Notes under the pieces: model-generated
The model's input: only the letters and a program-made list of their open reading frames with translations
Databases searched by the model: none
What the model was told of the DNA's origin: nothing
Assembly (NCBI GenBank): GCA_036417435.1
Contig: CM070901.1
Coordinates: 52,545,001 to 52,609,000, forward strand
Direction of reading: 5' to 3'
Length of the DNA stretch: 64,000 nucleotides
Source: Inia geoffrensis
Taxonomy: Eukaryota; Chordata; Mammalia; Artiodactyla; Iniidae
Made by a program: the position numbers and the translations under genes
In this document: positions 34,971-48,645 of the stretch, in pieces
How positions within the stretch are numbered: position 1 is the stretch's first letter
Layout: every line of letters starts with the position of its first letter

Positions 34971-36355
34971 TTTTCTTGTTATCCGCTCTGATTTTTCAAT
35001 GGTAAACCTTGAGTAACTAAGTTAATACTGCTTTTTTATGCTAGAGAGAGTAGACAAAAAAAGTATCATGGGGTCTTTCTCTCCCGCAGTATCTCCTATG
35101 AAGATGAGTTTTAGAAAGGTCATTAGCTGATAAATGGTTTTTGCAGTACTTTGCAATGCTACATGGTAATATATCTCTGGGTTAGTTCTCAGATATGTCA
35201 AATTAAAAAAACAAAAACTTAACTTGTAATAAAGTATTTTTGTTCTCTTTTCTGGTAAGCAGGCCTTTCACTCCTGAAACATGACCTTAAATGTGCCTCA
35301 TTTTCTCGATTCCCATTCATCAACTAGAGTAAACTTGTGAAATATATGGCAAAAGTTTTAGAAAATTCTTTTAAAGGGCATACATTCACATATGCCAATG
35401 AACTGACACCAGCTAGAATGAGAATGAAATTGTTTCTAAAGTGGGGGTCCTCTTTGAAGAGGGTGGTACATTAAATCCCTAGAGGTTAGGAGTTATTTAC
35501 AACATAGTCTTACAGCACCTAGTATTTAAGTCAGCACTGAATAAATGATGTTGGAGGGGCAAGCTTTTTAAAAATTGAAGTATAGTTGATCTACAGTGTT
35601 ATGTAGTTTTGGCAAACTTTTGAAATAAGTTATCGGTTATCGTGTGAAAGTTCAATTAATCATCAGATACCAGCACATACAAACATCACTTTTCTATCAC
35701 AGTTTATTGTCGTTATTTTGTTAAGGTATCACCGTCCAGCACTAATGCAAAGAAAATTTATATGGGTTTTTGTTGTTAGTGTTGTTGTTGTTATCTACCC
35801 TGCTCTATTCTTGATTGGGCTGGGATTCACTTGGCCCATGCCCAAGGATATTCTCTTATTCCTTTTCCATTTGTTAAGGGTGCTTAGAAACTTCGTTTTT
35901 CTCAAATGTTCTTCCAGTTCTGTTTACTGGATTCTCTAAAACGAAAAGCTCAACATTTCTTTGAGTTAGCTCTACTTTTTCTCTGAATTATAGCATGCCC
36001 CAAATTATCTTTATATTGCTTATCATAGATAACGTTTGTAACAGAAATGAAACTGAAGAGGCAGAGAGAAATTGCAAATAAAAGTTCGGGTCTCCTGCTT
36101 AACTGTATGCAGCACACTGTCTATTCTTTGTTATTCATACCAGCTATGTATATCTACATACAGAATATTTCCTTTAAATATTTCTGCAAAGTTAGTGCTG
36201 AGTAATAATACACACGTGCATTTATACCAGTATACGCGTATCCAATATACAAATTCAGTTTTAGTGGGTAAAGAAGACTGGGACCACCTACATCTACAAA
36301 ATAACTGGGGGCGTATTTGGATCTAGAGACCCCCATCACCTGCTCTGAGGAAGCA

Positions 36356-36365
36356 CCTTATAAGG
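36356..36365. promoter_or_regulatory. Perfect CArG box (candidate SRF site) upstream of ASTN1
   Basis: CCTTATAAGG matches the serum response factor consensus CC(A/T)6GG exactly and is fully palindromic. It lies 518 bp before the ASTN1 start codon, next to a GT-dinucleotide run. The TATAA inside it could also act as a TATA element, but its distance from the CpG-island core argues for SRF-type use. Function is inferred from the motif only. Confidence 0.5.
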
Positions 36366-36393
36366 GGTGTGCGTGTGTGTGTGTGTGTGTGCG
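36366..36393 (+). repeat. (GT)n microsatellite, ASTN1 upstream
   Basis: A short imperfect GT dinucleotide run (GTGTGCGTGTGT type) directly downstream of the CArG box. Length variation here would alter the spacing of that box to the ASTN1 core promoter. Confidence 0.9.
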
Positions 36394-36469
36394 CCCTTCC
36401 CAAGGCATCTGGAAGATAATGCGAGAGGGAATATTTTGCATTGCAAAAACGGTTAAAAAAAAAAAAAGC

Positions 36470-37401
<932 letters not shown>

Positions 37402-39734
37402 TGAAACCTTTCCCAGCCTTGTCCTCCCAGCTTTCATTCAGAAGCACGTTGACAGGGCACTTCTTGGCAGTTCCCCAGCCCACCTCCCAGAAGCCCTTTT
37501 CCCACTCCCAGGCCACATGCTCAGTTCTTTGCTTCACACCCCCTGGGCCTCCATCTCCACCCACAGCATCCCCTGGGGGAGTTAGAAATAGGTATCCAGT
37601 GCCCACCTAGCCAGGTATGTGCGGGCCAGATTGCACTGGCTGAATCTCCAGTATTCACTCACTGAGAGCTCTTTTTCTGTCACCAGGTTGCTGAAACTCT
37701 CTGGCCTTCTTTCAGAACAGAAGTTTCCTACACCCCTGGTGTCCATCCTGGCAAGTCCTGCCTCCATGCTTACATGTAACAGACATCTCCTTACAGACAC
37801 CTCCACATCTCCAATTCCTTGGATGAACAAATCATCCAACTGTAGTCTGTTAACACTGGCATCTTTGTTCTCCAGCTCCCTTAGATAGATAGGCATTCCT
37901 GCACAAAGAATAGCCTCCCTGGCCAAGAAGCTCTTCCTTCCTTTGTTTATTTATTTACATCTCTCTCTTGGTATCCCTATTTTAATTTCCTTAGGCCGCA
38001 AAACTCCTTCAGATACTGGAAGTTCTACATCACTTCTAATCCACCCCGCTTTTTTCACTTCCAAGCTGCAAAGAGACTGTAGTCCTGCTCCAGCATCTTG
38101 CAAAGTACCACAGGTTCATGTGACCTTGTTGACCAAAATTTCCTTCACTTCTCCATGTGCAGATCCATCTCACCCTGCTGTGCACACCCACCATGTGATC
38201 CCTTTCTTTACTGCTGCTATAAATCATTCTTATTTTGCCCAGGAGAGAATTAAAATATAACCACAAGTAAGTTTCTAGATCCAAGAAAAAAAAGTGAAAA
38301 TGTCCAGGAGGCTGTTTCATCTACTGACTGCCCGACCAACTAAAGTTCACTTTGTAGGGACATGGCTTCCTGATGGCCATATGTAGGCTGAAACCACAAA
38401 TGGAATGCTATTTCACATCCTCTTCATGCTCTTTCCTTATGAGACATAAAACATTAAGAACTGGATGAGTAAACCCCCACTCTCCAGCCCCTATGGAAAA
38501 ACAATTTCAAAAATTGCCTGGTCCTTTGAAAAGTTGGTTCACAGTTCCTGGAGTACAGCTCAGTAGACCCCATTAAGCCCAACCTACAGCCTTGATGGCA
38601 TTATTTAGTTTTGTGTTAAAAATGCACTAATAACACAATAAAAACTGGGGACTGGCCGGGAATGCTGACATTGTGGTTGCGCTGTTGATTAAAATGTGTA
38701 ATTGCTGGGTTATTCGGTGGATGTAAATTTTGTGTTGAAGTCATGCTGATGTGCAAGTACAATCTGTTCATTGTCATGTGTAAGAATGAGTATAGGGAAT
38801 TGTATGTTTCTAAAGAGCCTATTTTGGGCTCTACATACAGTGTTTACTGTGCATGAAGAGGGACATGTGTGATACATGAAAACAAAGAAGATTGGAGTAA
38901 CAGGTATTCAAAATTCCAGTTCCTTTTTTGCAGAATCCCAAAGCAGGGCCTAAAGCCATGATGTGGCTACTAGGGTCCAATGTGCACAACAAAAGCCCAG
39001 ATGTTAAAGAATGGCTTTTCTGCACCTCTGTGCAAAGCTGCCCACTGCAGCACCCTCCTGGAGTTGCTATGGTAACCTCCTGCAACTTGGCATTTACACG
39101 CAGGAGCAGACACACTCTCTCATTTCAGGGCCAGATGCATTTGCTCAATGCATTGATTGTCCCCTGCCCTCCCAGTTAACAGGGTATGTTCAGAACCAGA
39201 GATGTGCTGGTACCTTCCCTTTTGGCCCAGTATTCCCAGGGTGGGTAGGAGTGAATCTCAGCTTGGGTAGTGGGGCAAAGCTGGACAGAAAGGGAAAGGA
39301 GTCCAAGTTCATGGAAGTCAAGGGTGGTTGCTTTTGAAGTTAACTTTTGTTGTCCTGGATCCTGTCGCTCGTGGCCAACAGTAAGGTCTGTAGTGACTCT
39401 GATTTAGAGGTTTCCCTACTCTTACCTGTAGAACCTGGTTTGCTTAATCCACCCCCTAGAGGAATTTGAATCAATCAGTCCTGGGAATTTACTGAGCATT
39501 TACTTGCTTGACATTCTTAGGCGCTTTTAGGATACAGAAGTTAAAAAAAATATAAAAGGCTTCTGCCCTCAGAGCTGTGAGTAATAACACCTGGTTGTGT
39601 GGCAAGATTGTCAAGGGCTGTAGGAATGTGGAGGAAGGAGATACTTGCATGGCAAGAGCAGACTCCATGGAAGATATGGGCTTGACTAGGGGCCTTGACC
39701 AAAATCAGACCCTTTTGTCTCCAGGATCAAGCCC

Positions 39735-40010
39735 TGTACCTCAGTGAGGCAAACAAGTGTCTTCTCCTTCTGACTAGAGCCTTCTGCAGCCTCTTATCTC
39801 TACAAGCCTGCCGTGGCTTTCAGGACTCTTTGAAGACTTTGCACATGCTCTTCCCTCTGCCTAGAATGGTCTTCCCCACTCCTCCACTTGGCAGCCATTC
39901 ATTCTTCCTTCTATACCCTGCACACATAGGCACCTCTCTATGAAGCCTTCCCTACCCCCACCAAAGTAGTTTGAGTTCATTCATCCCTCTTCAGTGCTCT
40001 TTGCATGGAT
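39735..40010 (+). repeat. L2 3'-end remnant
   Basis: TTTGCACATGCTCTTCCCTC, TGCCTAGAATGGTCTTCCCC, TGAAGCCTTCCCTACC and CAGTGCTCTTTGCATGG follow the L2 order. Confidence 0.8.
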
Positions 40011-41120
40011 TAAAAAAAATAAACACATACACAAATGAACAAAATCAAAGATAGGTTAGATTTGGCTTGGCCTAGGAAGGGTGAAGCCATTTGAGGTCAT
40101 GGAAAGGATGAGCCAAGGATGGTGGTAGGGATGGATGTGGGACTAGCATGCATATGGCACAGTACAGAGATTAGCCTGGTGGTCTGAGAGTACAGAGGAC
40201 TCTGCCGGGCTCTGTGGGGTGGGACATGGCTCACCACTTAAAAGCCAAGCAGAGGCCGGCTGACTTGACAGAGAAAGCACTGAAGCCTGACTTGCAGAGG
40301 CTACCTCAGCCTTCAAAATTGTTGTCAATTTTGCTTGTAGGATAACTCTGAGGGGCAGTGGAGGGGGTGGCATTATCTCCTGTTCTCTGAAGTAGGATTT
40401 GCAAATTCTGGTGAAAGGGCCATATGTAACTTTCAGATGTGTTTTGTTTGGCTACACATAGTTTTGAATTTCAGTGTTCTTAGTCAAGTCATGCCATCTC
40501 TAGATTGCCATACTTCCTATCAATATTGATTGTATTATGATTGTATTATGGCTGAACCTCTTCTTTATGGTTCTTATCTGGTACCTCTTAGCCAGGTAAT
40601 CTAAACCCCTGTTTTCAGAAGTGTTGTAAAACTTTCTATAATATGGGAAAATAACTACAATTCCTAACTCAAAATATTTAGATACATAGGCCTTATTACC
40701 CTCTCAGGAGAATATAAAATTTTGCTGAACTAGCCAATTAAAATTTCATACCTTAACTAAAATTTTGTGTCTCATCTTTGAAAACAGTAGACTTTCCTGC
40801 TTTGGTGGCGTATTTGATTTTGAGACAACTGGTTAACCTGAAGTTATGGCTTCTGCACTGAAGTGTGGTTTTCTGTGCTGTGAACAGAACATATTTATCA
40901 GTCTCATCATTTTTTGAAGGGGATGCTCCTCTGTTTCAGACCCAACTATTGAGCGTGTGTAAAACTTAGTGAAGAAAACTATTTCTCCTGTGCCGTGGAG
41001 TTTAGCTTTAGCTGTCATTGATTGAAGAAGGTACACCTGAAGATAAATCAATCAGCCTGCAGAGATATAGTGAGTTCCCCCATGCAAGGTGCCACTGTGG
41101 TGGTTAAAAGAACAGGCTTT

Positions 41121-41328
41121 GGCTTCCCTGGTGGCGGAGTGGTTGAGAGTCCGCCTGCCGATGCAGGGTACATGGGTTCGTGCCCCGGTCTGGGAAGATC
41201 CCACATGCCGCGGAGCGGCTGGGCCCCGTGAGCCGTGGCCGCTGAGCCTGCGCGTCCGGAGCCTGTGCTCCGCAACGGGAGAGGCCACAGCAGTGAGAGG
41301 CCCACGTACCACAAAAAAAAAAAAAAAG
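41121..41328 (+). mobile_element. CHR-type SINE in ASTN1 intron 1
   Basis: Nearly full-length, starting GGCTTCCCTGGTGGCGGAG. Flanks AGAACAGGCTTT (left) and GGAACAGTCTTT (right) form a 12-bp duplication with two mismatches, so the insertion is somewhat older. Confidence 0.92.
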
Positions 41329-41391
41329 AAGGAACAGTCTTTAAAGACAGATCGGGTGTCAACTCCAGACTTTCCACTTATTCCAACAGTG

Positions 41392-41500
41392 GAGAAAAGT
41401 AAGGATGGAGAGGTTAAGTAACTTACTGAGGGTTACATAGCTGACGGTTGATGGATCTGTAACTTGAACTCAGGTTAATATGACATTTAAGTTTTTCTCT
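41392..41500 (-). repeat. MIR fragment, antisense
   Basis: AGAGGTTAAGTAACTTACTG, GTTACATAGCTGACGG and AACTTGAACTCAGG. Confidence 0.7.
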
Positions 41501-42580
41501 TATTTGCTATTTCATAGGCCTTAAAAGTTTTCAAAATCTGTTTTTTCATGGCTGAATAAAAGGAGCCCTGGCAATGGTTAGAATAGGGAAAACACACTCA
41601 GTTTGTATAAAGGAGTCCATTTTGGTTTCTATGTAAATACCTTTTGAACACCCTTGTCCATCAAGTGATTTCTCACATACGCCTTAATACAGAAGAGGAT
41701 GAACTTCACAAGGGATATTTACCTAAGTAGGTATACTTACCTCAGCAGAATTGGGGAATTCTTATTTCATTCATAGTTTCCAGGTCTGTGTAGCCATGTG
41801 TTATGGCGTGTTATGGCACCCACAGCCATGATGAACAAAGTAGGGTATATGGGGATTAAGATAACATGATCAGTGCTCTTCTGAGAAGGGCCCCACATAA
41901 ATGCAAACTGGGAAGCCCAGACAGCAGGTTCTGCTGTGAAATGGAGCCATCCGGAAGGCACTGTGGTTTCAGCTTCTTGACGAAGCCCACTGAAGTTTGT
42001 ATCAGGTGATCTTATGCATAGAATTCACTGTCAGAGCCCAGTGGCACTGCTTGAATAGCAGTTACTGAGCTTTTTGATTGGCTTCAAATATAACATCAGA
42101 CATAGTTTTCTACTTGCCGTTGAGCTTTACCTAATAGGAAGCATCCTAGTTTTTTGTTCCCACATATCCCTCCATCTCCCCATTCTAGAAGAAACTTTAA
42201 AACTTGTTTCTTTTCCTTCCTTTTGCTCTTTGCTACAGTGAGCTGCCTAGGTTAACAGCAAACAAATTCATATAGAGTGGCAGCCCCATCCAAGACATGG
42301 GAGCAACCTTAAGGTAGGGTCTTCAGCACTTATATAACTCATACTAGCAGAATGCACTAATTTATAGTATTGAGAGCGTTGTTATTTACTATTTCTCTAC
42401 AGAACTGTAGATTTTACATCAAAGGAGTTTTAAATGCAAGAGTGATGAATTTTACATTTCAAATGCTCTTCTAGATATACTGATATGGTTTAAATTGAAG
42501 TTTTTGAAGGAAAAGTAAAACACAGGCTTAATTTCTTTATATATCTTTGGAGGCAAGATTGAGGTCTTGTTTTACAGAAT

Positions 42581-42595
42581 ATATATATATATATA

Positions 42596-42626
<31 letters not shown>

Positions 42627-42650
42627 TATATGTATATATATATGTGTGTT
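42581..42650. repeat. (TA)n/(CA)n/(TG)n simple repeat
   Basis: ATATATATATATATAATATA passes into ACACACACACATATATGTAT and TATGTGTG. It sits directly at the tail of an antisense SINE and replaces the expected continuation of the L1. Confidence 0.9.
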
Positions 42651-42873
42651 TTTTCTTTCTTTGTTTCTTTTTTCTTTTTTGCGGTACACGGCCCTCTCAC
42701 TGTTGTGGCCTCTCCCATTGCGGAGCACAGGCTCCGGATGCGCAGGCTCAGTGGCCATGGCTCACGGGCCCAACCGCTCCGCGGCATGTGGGATCTTTCA
42801 GGACCAGGGCACGAACCCGCATCCCCTATCATCGGCAGGCGGACTCTCAACCACTGCGCCACCAGGGAAGCCC
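42651..42873 (-). mobile_element. CHR-type SINE, antisense, at the broken 3' side of an L1
   Basis: The reverse SINE reads GCGGTACACGGCCCTCTCAC to CGCCACCAGGGAAGCCC. A degenerate duplication is possible: TGTGTTTTTTCTTTCTTTGT left of the tail versus TGTAGTTTTCTTTTTTTGTG at the L1 side. The L1 does not continue on the left. Confidence 0.9.
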
Positions 42874-43010
42874 TGTAGTTTTCTTTTTTTGTGACATCTT
42901 CATCTCATTTTGGTATCAGGTGGATGGTGGCCTTGTAGAATGAGTTTGGGAGTGTTTCTCCCTCTGCTATATTTTCGAAGAGTTTGAGAAGGATAGGTGC
43001 TAGCTCTTCT

Positions 43011-44460
43011 CTAAATGATGGAGTTCACCTGTGAAGCCGTCTGGTCCTGGGCTTTTGTGTTTGGAAGATTTTTAATCACAGTTTCAATTTCAGTGCTTGT
43101 GATTGGTCTGTTTATATTTTCTATTTCTTCCTGGTTAAGTCTCGGAAGGTTGTGCTTTTCTAAGCATTTGTCCATTTCTTCCACGTTGTCCATTTTATTG
43201 GCATATAGTTGCTTCTGATAATCTCTCACGATCCTTTGTATTTCTGCAGTGTCAGTTGTTACTTCTCCTTTTTCATTTCTAATTCTGTTGATTTGAATAG
43301 TCTCCCTTTTTTTCTTTATGAGTCTGGCTAATGGTTTATCAATTTTGTTTATCTTCTCAAAGAACCAGCTTTTAGTTTTATTGACCTTTGCTACTGTTTT
43401 CTTCATTTCTTTTTCACTGACCTCTGATCTGATATTTATGCTTTCCTTCTGCTAACTTTGGGTATTTTTGTTCTTCTTTCTCTAATTGCTTTAGGCGTAA
43501 GCTTAGGTTGTTTATGTGAGATTTTCCTTGTTTCTTGAGGTAGGATTGTATTGCACTAAACTTCCCTCTTAGAACTGCTTTTGCTGCATCCCATAGGTTT
43601 TTGGCCAACGTGTTTCATTGCCGTTTGTTTCTAGGTATTTTTTGATTTCCTCTTTGATTTTTTCAGTGACCTCCTGGTTATTTAGTAGCATATTGTTTAG
43701 CCTCCTTTTGTTTGTATTTTTTACAGTTTTCTTCCTGTAATTAATATCTCGTGTCATAGCGTTGTGGTCAGAAAAGGTACTTGATATGATATCAATTTTC
43801 TTAAATTGACGAAGGCTTGATTTGTGACCCAAGATATGATATATCTTGGAGAATGTTGCATGAGCACTTGAGAAGAAAGTGTATTCTGTTGTTTTGGGAT
43901 GGAATGTCCTATAAATATCAATTAAGTACATCTTGTCTAATGTGTCATTTAAAGCTTGTGTTTCATAATTTAATTTTGGTTGATCTGGCCATTGGTGAAA
44001 GTGGGGTGTTAAAGTCCCCTAATATTTTTGTGTTGCTGTCGATTTCCCCTTTTATGGCTGTTAGCATTTGCCATTCTTATTGAGGTGCTCCTCTGTTGGG
44101 TGCGTAAGTATTTACAATTGTTATGTCTTCTTTTTGGATTGATCCCTTGATCATTATGTAGTGTCCTTCTTTGTATCTTGTAATAGTCTTTATTTTAAAG
44201 TTTATTTTGTCTAATATGAGAATTGCTACTACAGCTCTCTTTTGATTTTCATTTGCATGGAATATCTTTTTTCCACCCCCTAACTTTCAGTCTGTATGTG
44301 TCCCTAGGTCTGAAGTGGGTCTCTTGTAGACAGCATATATACGGATCTTCTTTTTGTGTCCATTCAGCCAGTGTATGACTTTTGGTTGGAGCATTTAATC
44401 CATTTACATTTAAGGTAATTATCAATATTTATGTTCCTATTACCATTTTCATAATTGTTT
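43011..44460 (-). pseudogene. Broken L1 ORF2 of copy 1 (endonuclease to RT fingers)
   Basis: Recognisable parts: endonuclease C-terminus (LIDIYRTFHPKTTEYTFF, about 43.9 kb), a linker, and [20 protein letters not shown] at about 43.35 kb. Stops and frameshifts separate 43569-43931, 43414-43608 and 43011-43406. Confidence 0.88.
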
Positions 44461-45399
44461 TGGGTTTGTATTGTAGGTCTTTTCCTTCTCTTGTGTTTCC
44501 TGCCTAGAGAAGTTCCTTTAGCATTTGTTGTAAAGCTGGTTTGATGGTGCTGAACTCTCTCAGCTTTTGCTTGTCTGTAAGGGTTTTAATTTCTCTGTCA
44601 AATCTGAATGAGATCCTTGCTGGGGATAGTCATCTTGGTTGTAAATTTTTCCCTTTCATCACTTTAAATATGTCCTGCCACTCCCTTCTGGCTTGCAGAG
44701 TTTCTGCTGAAAGATCAGCTGCTAACCTTATGGGGATTCCCTTGTATATTATCTGTTGCTTTTCACTTGCTGCTTTTAGTATTTTTTCTTTGTATTTAGT
44801 TTTTGATAGTTTGGTTAACATGTGTCTTGGCGTGTTTCTCCTTGGATTTATCCTATATGGGACTCTCTGCACTTCCTGGACTTGATTGACTATTTTCTTT
44901 CCCATATTAGGGAATTTTTTAACTATAATCTCTTCAAATATTTTCAGACCCTTTCTTTTTCTCTTCTTCTTCTGGGACCTTTATAATTCGAATGTTGGTA
45001 TGTTTAATGTTGTCTCAGAGGTCTCTGAGAGTGTCCTCAATTCTTTTCATTCTTTTTTCTTTATTCTGCTCTGTGGTAATTATTTCTACTATTTTATCTT
45101 CCAGGTCACTTATCCGTTCTTCTGCCTCAGTTATTCTGCTATTGATTCCTTCTAGAGAATTTTTAATTTCATTTATTGTGTTGTTCATCATTGTTTGTTT
45201 GCTCTTTTCTTCTAGGTCCTTGTTAATCATTCCGTGTATTTCTCCATTGTATATCCATGATTTTGGATCATTTTTACTATCATTATTCTGAATTCTTTTT
45301 CAGGTAGACTGCCTATTTCCTCTACATTTGTTTGGCCTGGTGGGTTTTTACCTTGCTCCTTCATCTGCTGCATATTTCTCTGTCTTCTCATTTTGCTTA

Positions 45400-47392
45400 T
45401 CTTACTGTGTTTGGGGTCTCATTTTTGCAGGTTGCAGATCTGTAGTTCCCGTTGTTTTTGGTTTCTTCCCCCAGTGGGTAAGGTTGGTTCAGTGGGTTGT
45501 GTAGGCTTCCTGGTGGAGGGGACTAGTGCCTGTGTTCTGGTGGATGAGGCTGGATCTTGTCTTTCTGGTGGTCAGGACTGTGTCTGATGGTGTGTTTTGG
45601 GGTGTCTGTGAACTTATGATTTTAGGCTCTGTCTCTGCTAATGGGTGGGGTTGTGTTCCTGTCTTGCTAGGTGTTTTGCATGAGGCGTGCAGCACTGGAG
45701 CTTTTTGGCCGTTGGGTGGAGGTGGGTCTTTGCGTTGAGACGGACATTTCTGGGAGAGCTCTCGCCGATTGATGTTACGTGGGGCCGGGAGGTCTTTGGT
45801 GGTCCAGTATCCTGAACTTGGCTCTCCCACCTCAGTTGCTTAGGCCTGACATCAGGCCAGAGCACCAAGACCCTGTAAGCCATACATCTCAGAAGAAAAG
45901 AGTGAAAATAAGAAGGAAAAAAAATTAAAATTAAAGAAATAATAAAATAAATTATTAACATAAAAAATAATAATACTTAAAAAAAAGAGCAACCAAACCA
46001 ATAAACAAATCCACCAATGATAAGAAGCCCTAAAAACTAAACAAAGATAAACATAAAAATCCGAAACAAATCAGTTGCATACAGCTAACCCCAAGTCTAC
46101 AGTTGCTCCCAAAGTCCACCGCCTCAATTTCGGGACCATATGTTGCCTATTCAGGTATTCCAAGACGCAGTGTACATCAAGTTGATTGTGGGGATTTAAT
46201 CCGCTGCTCCTGAGGCTGCAGGGAGAAATTTCCCTTTCTCTTTGTTCGCACAGCTCCTGGGGTTCATCTTTGGGTTTAACCCCGCCTCTGCATGTCGGTC
46301 GCCCTCAGGCATCTTTTCGCCATGCAGACAAGAGGGGGTTCAAGCAGTGGCTGTTTAGGGGTCTCTTGTTCCCTCAGGTTGTGGGGAAGGAGGGGTAATG
46401 TAGTCATAACTGGAATGCGGGGTGAGCCTGTGGTGGCAGAGACTGGCGTGACGTTGCAACTGCCTGAGGCATGCCGTGTGTTCTCCCAGGGAAGTGTTCC
46501 CTGGATCACGGGCCCCTGGCAGTGGCGGGCTGCACAGGCTCCTGGAGGGGGGGCGGACTGTTTGGATAGTGCCCTGTGCTTGCACACAGGATTCTTGGTG
46601 GCTGCAGCAGCGTTAGATTTTCATGTCTGTTTCTGGGGTCCGTGCTGATAGCTGTGCAGCAGCGTTAGATTTTCATGCCTGTCTCTGGGGTCCGTGCTGA
46701 GACAGGCTCATGCCCGTCTCCGGAGCTCGTTTAGGCGGTGCTCTGCTTTCTGTGGGCAGACGGGGAAGGAATCCCCTCTCCTCACCCACCCCAAAACAAT
46801 GGTCTGTTGCCTCTTAGGCAGGTCCAGACTTTTTCCCGGACTCCCTCCTGGCTAGCTGTGGCACAGTAGCCCCCTCAGGCTGTCTTCACCCAGTGAACCC
46901 CAGTCCTCTCCCTGGGATCTGACCTCCGAAGCCCACACCTCATCTCCCAGCCCCCACCTGCCCCAGTGGGTGAGCAGACAAGTGTCTCAGGCTGGTGAGT
47001 GCTGGTCGGCACCGATCCTCTGTGCGGGAAGGTCTCCGTCTTGCCCTCTGCAGCCCTGTTGCTGTGTTCTCCATGGCTCCGAAGCTTCCCCCCCTCCACC
47101 CCCCATCTCCGCCAGTGAAGGGGCTTCCTAGTGAGTGGAACCTTTTCCTCCTTCACAGCTCCCTCCCAGAGGTGCAAGTCCCATCCCTATTCTTTTGTTT
47201 CTCTTTTTTCTTTTTGCCCTACCCAGGTACATGGGTATTTTCTTGCCTTTTGGGAAGTCTGAGGTCTTCTGCCAGCGTTCAGTAGGTGTTCTGTAGGAGT
47301 TGTTCCACTTGTAGATGTATCTTTGATGTATTTGTGGGGAGGAAATTTATCTGCATATCTTATTACTCCTCTGCCATCTTGAAGGTCCCCCT
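45400..47392 (-). promoter_or_regulatory. L1 5' UTR / former L1 promoter
   Basis: This GC-elevated 2-kb segment precedes L1 ORF1 on the minus strand and begins (plus-strand right end) with CTCTGCCATCTTGAAGG, whose complement is a YY1-like CAAGATGGC core near the L1 start. The many open frames in it are not genes. L1 copy 2 retains only its inner part. Confidence 0.7.
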
Positions 47393-48424
47393 TCCACTCA
47401 TTTTCTTAGATACTTAGTTACTGAGTAAAGATAGTTACTTAGGTCAGCATCTTTACCGCCCTCACACCCTAGTGAAATTGCATCATGTATTTAAGATACA
47501 GTTAGTGTTTTGTCACTTTCTGCATTCCATCCTGGAATCACCCAACCTCCTAAATGTTTTCTTTTCTCCTAGTTTGTAAACTTCAGTGTTGGCTCTTTGT
47601 GCTCTAAAGTTTTATGGGTTTTTAACAAATATACACTGTCATATATCCACAATTATATTATCATACAAAATAGTTTTACCGCCCTACAAAATTCTTCACT
47701 CTTCGCCTATGCCTATTCAACCCTTTCTTCATTACTCCAGACTCTGGCAACTGCTGAGCTTTTACTCTCACTATTGTTTTGCCTCTTCCAGAATGTCATG
47801 TAGTTGGAATTACACAGTATGTGGCCTTTTCAGACTTGCCCCTTTCACTTAGCATTATGCATTTAAGATTCATTCATATATTTTTTTATGGCTTGTCAGC
47901 TCATTTGTTTTAGTGCTGAATAATATTATATGGTGTGGATGTACCACAGTTTGTTTATCCATTCACCTATTGAAAGACATATTGGTTGCTTCCGGTTTTT
48001 AACAATTAAGAATAATAGTGCTATAAATATTAGCATATGTCTTTTTTGTGTGCTGGCTTTTTTGTTTTGTTTTGTTTTTGTAATCTCAATGGAGAGGTTT
48101 GAGTTAATCATACACCTGAATCCAAAATATATTTTATCATAGGTCTGTGAAAGCCTTCCTCCTTCCAGTGGCTCACTTGTTTGTTTCTCTTTATCCTTAC
48201 CTCCAATTTCCAGCTGCCCTTCCTCACAGGCCAACACTCTAATTTTTTCAATATGTATCTTTTTTTTAAACATGTTCTTGTGAAATGTGAATAGTTTTTG
48301 TGTGCTCATGTTATTTTTACTTTAACTAAATGATGATGTGATATAATGACATCCTGATTCTTACTGTTTTCAGCCAGCACTCTATTTTAAGATCCACTCA
48401 TGTTACTATGTGTGAATATGGCCC

Positions 48425-48645
48425 AACACTGTACTGTCCAGTTAAAGTTCTGCAGTAATGATAATGTCCTATATTTGCCTTATTCAGTATGGTAGTCCCT
48501 ACCCACATGTGGCTCTTTTGCACTTGAAATTTTGCTAGTGCTTCTAAGGAACCAAATTTTTTCTTAAAAAAAAATTAAGTAATTCACGTTTAAATAACCT
48601 TGTGTGGCTAGTGTCTATGATGTTGAAAGTGCATATATAGGACGT
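48425..48645 (+). mobile_element. Non-autonomous hAT-Charlie element inside old L1
   Basis: ACTGTACTGTCCAGTTAAAG, AATGATAATGTCCTATAT, CACATGTGGCTCTTTTGCAC and GTGTGGCTAGTGTCTATGAT are in Charlie-MER order. Subfamily not assigned. Confidence 0.65.

Larger units (their letters stand above)
29900..36355. other. Divergent intergenic region between the inferred BRINP2 and ASTN1 promoters
   Basis: No coding potential was recognised. Contents: a CT/CA compound microsatellite (30.27-30.38 kb), purine-rich unique DNA (30.7-31.1 kb), an old L1 fragment (31.79-32.30 kb), three CHR-type SINEs (32.34, 33.82 and 34.24 kb), MIR and L2-type remnants, a GT microsatellite (32.77 kb), and about 1.9 kb of mostly unique DNA (34.5-36.35 kb) before the CArG box. 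Short enhancers could lie in the unique parts, but none can be named from sequence. Confidence 0.6.
42874..47392 (-). mobile_element. L1 copy 1, antisense to ASTN1, lacking its 3' half
   Basis: Reading on the minus strand: a GC-richer 5' UTR of about 2 kb (47392 down to about 45400), ORF1 (about 45.39-44.54 kb) with a coiled-coil part (45015-45230) and a C-terminal part (44630-44905, AETLQARREWQDIFKVMKG), then ORF2 from about 44.46 kb. ORF2 reaches the early reverse transcriptase fingers and stops abruptly at 42874. Compared with copy 2, about 2.6 kb of ORF2 and 3' UTR are absent. Frames are interrupted. Confidence 0.9.

Noticed and set aside
45489..47285. Several 80-118 codon frames in a GC-richer block
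   Set aside because: They lie in the 5' UTR of L1 copy 1 and do not correspond to L1 ORF1 or ORF2.
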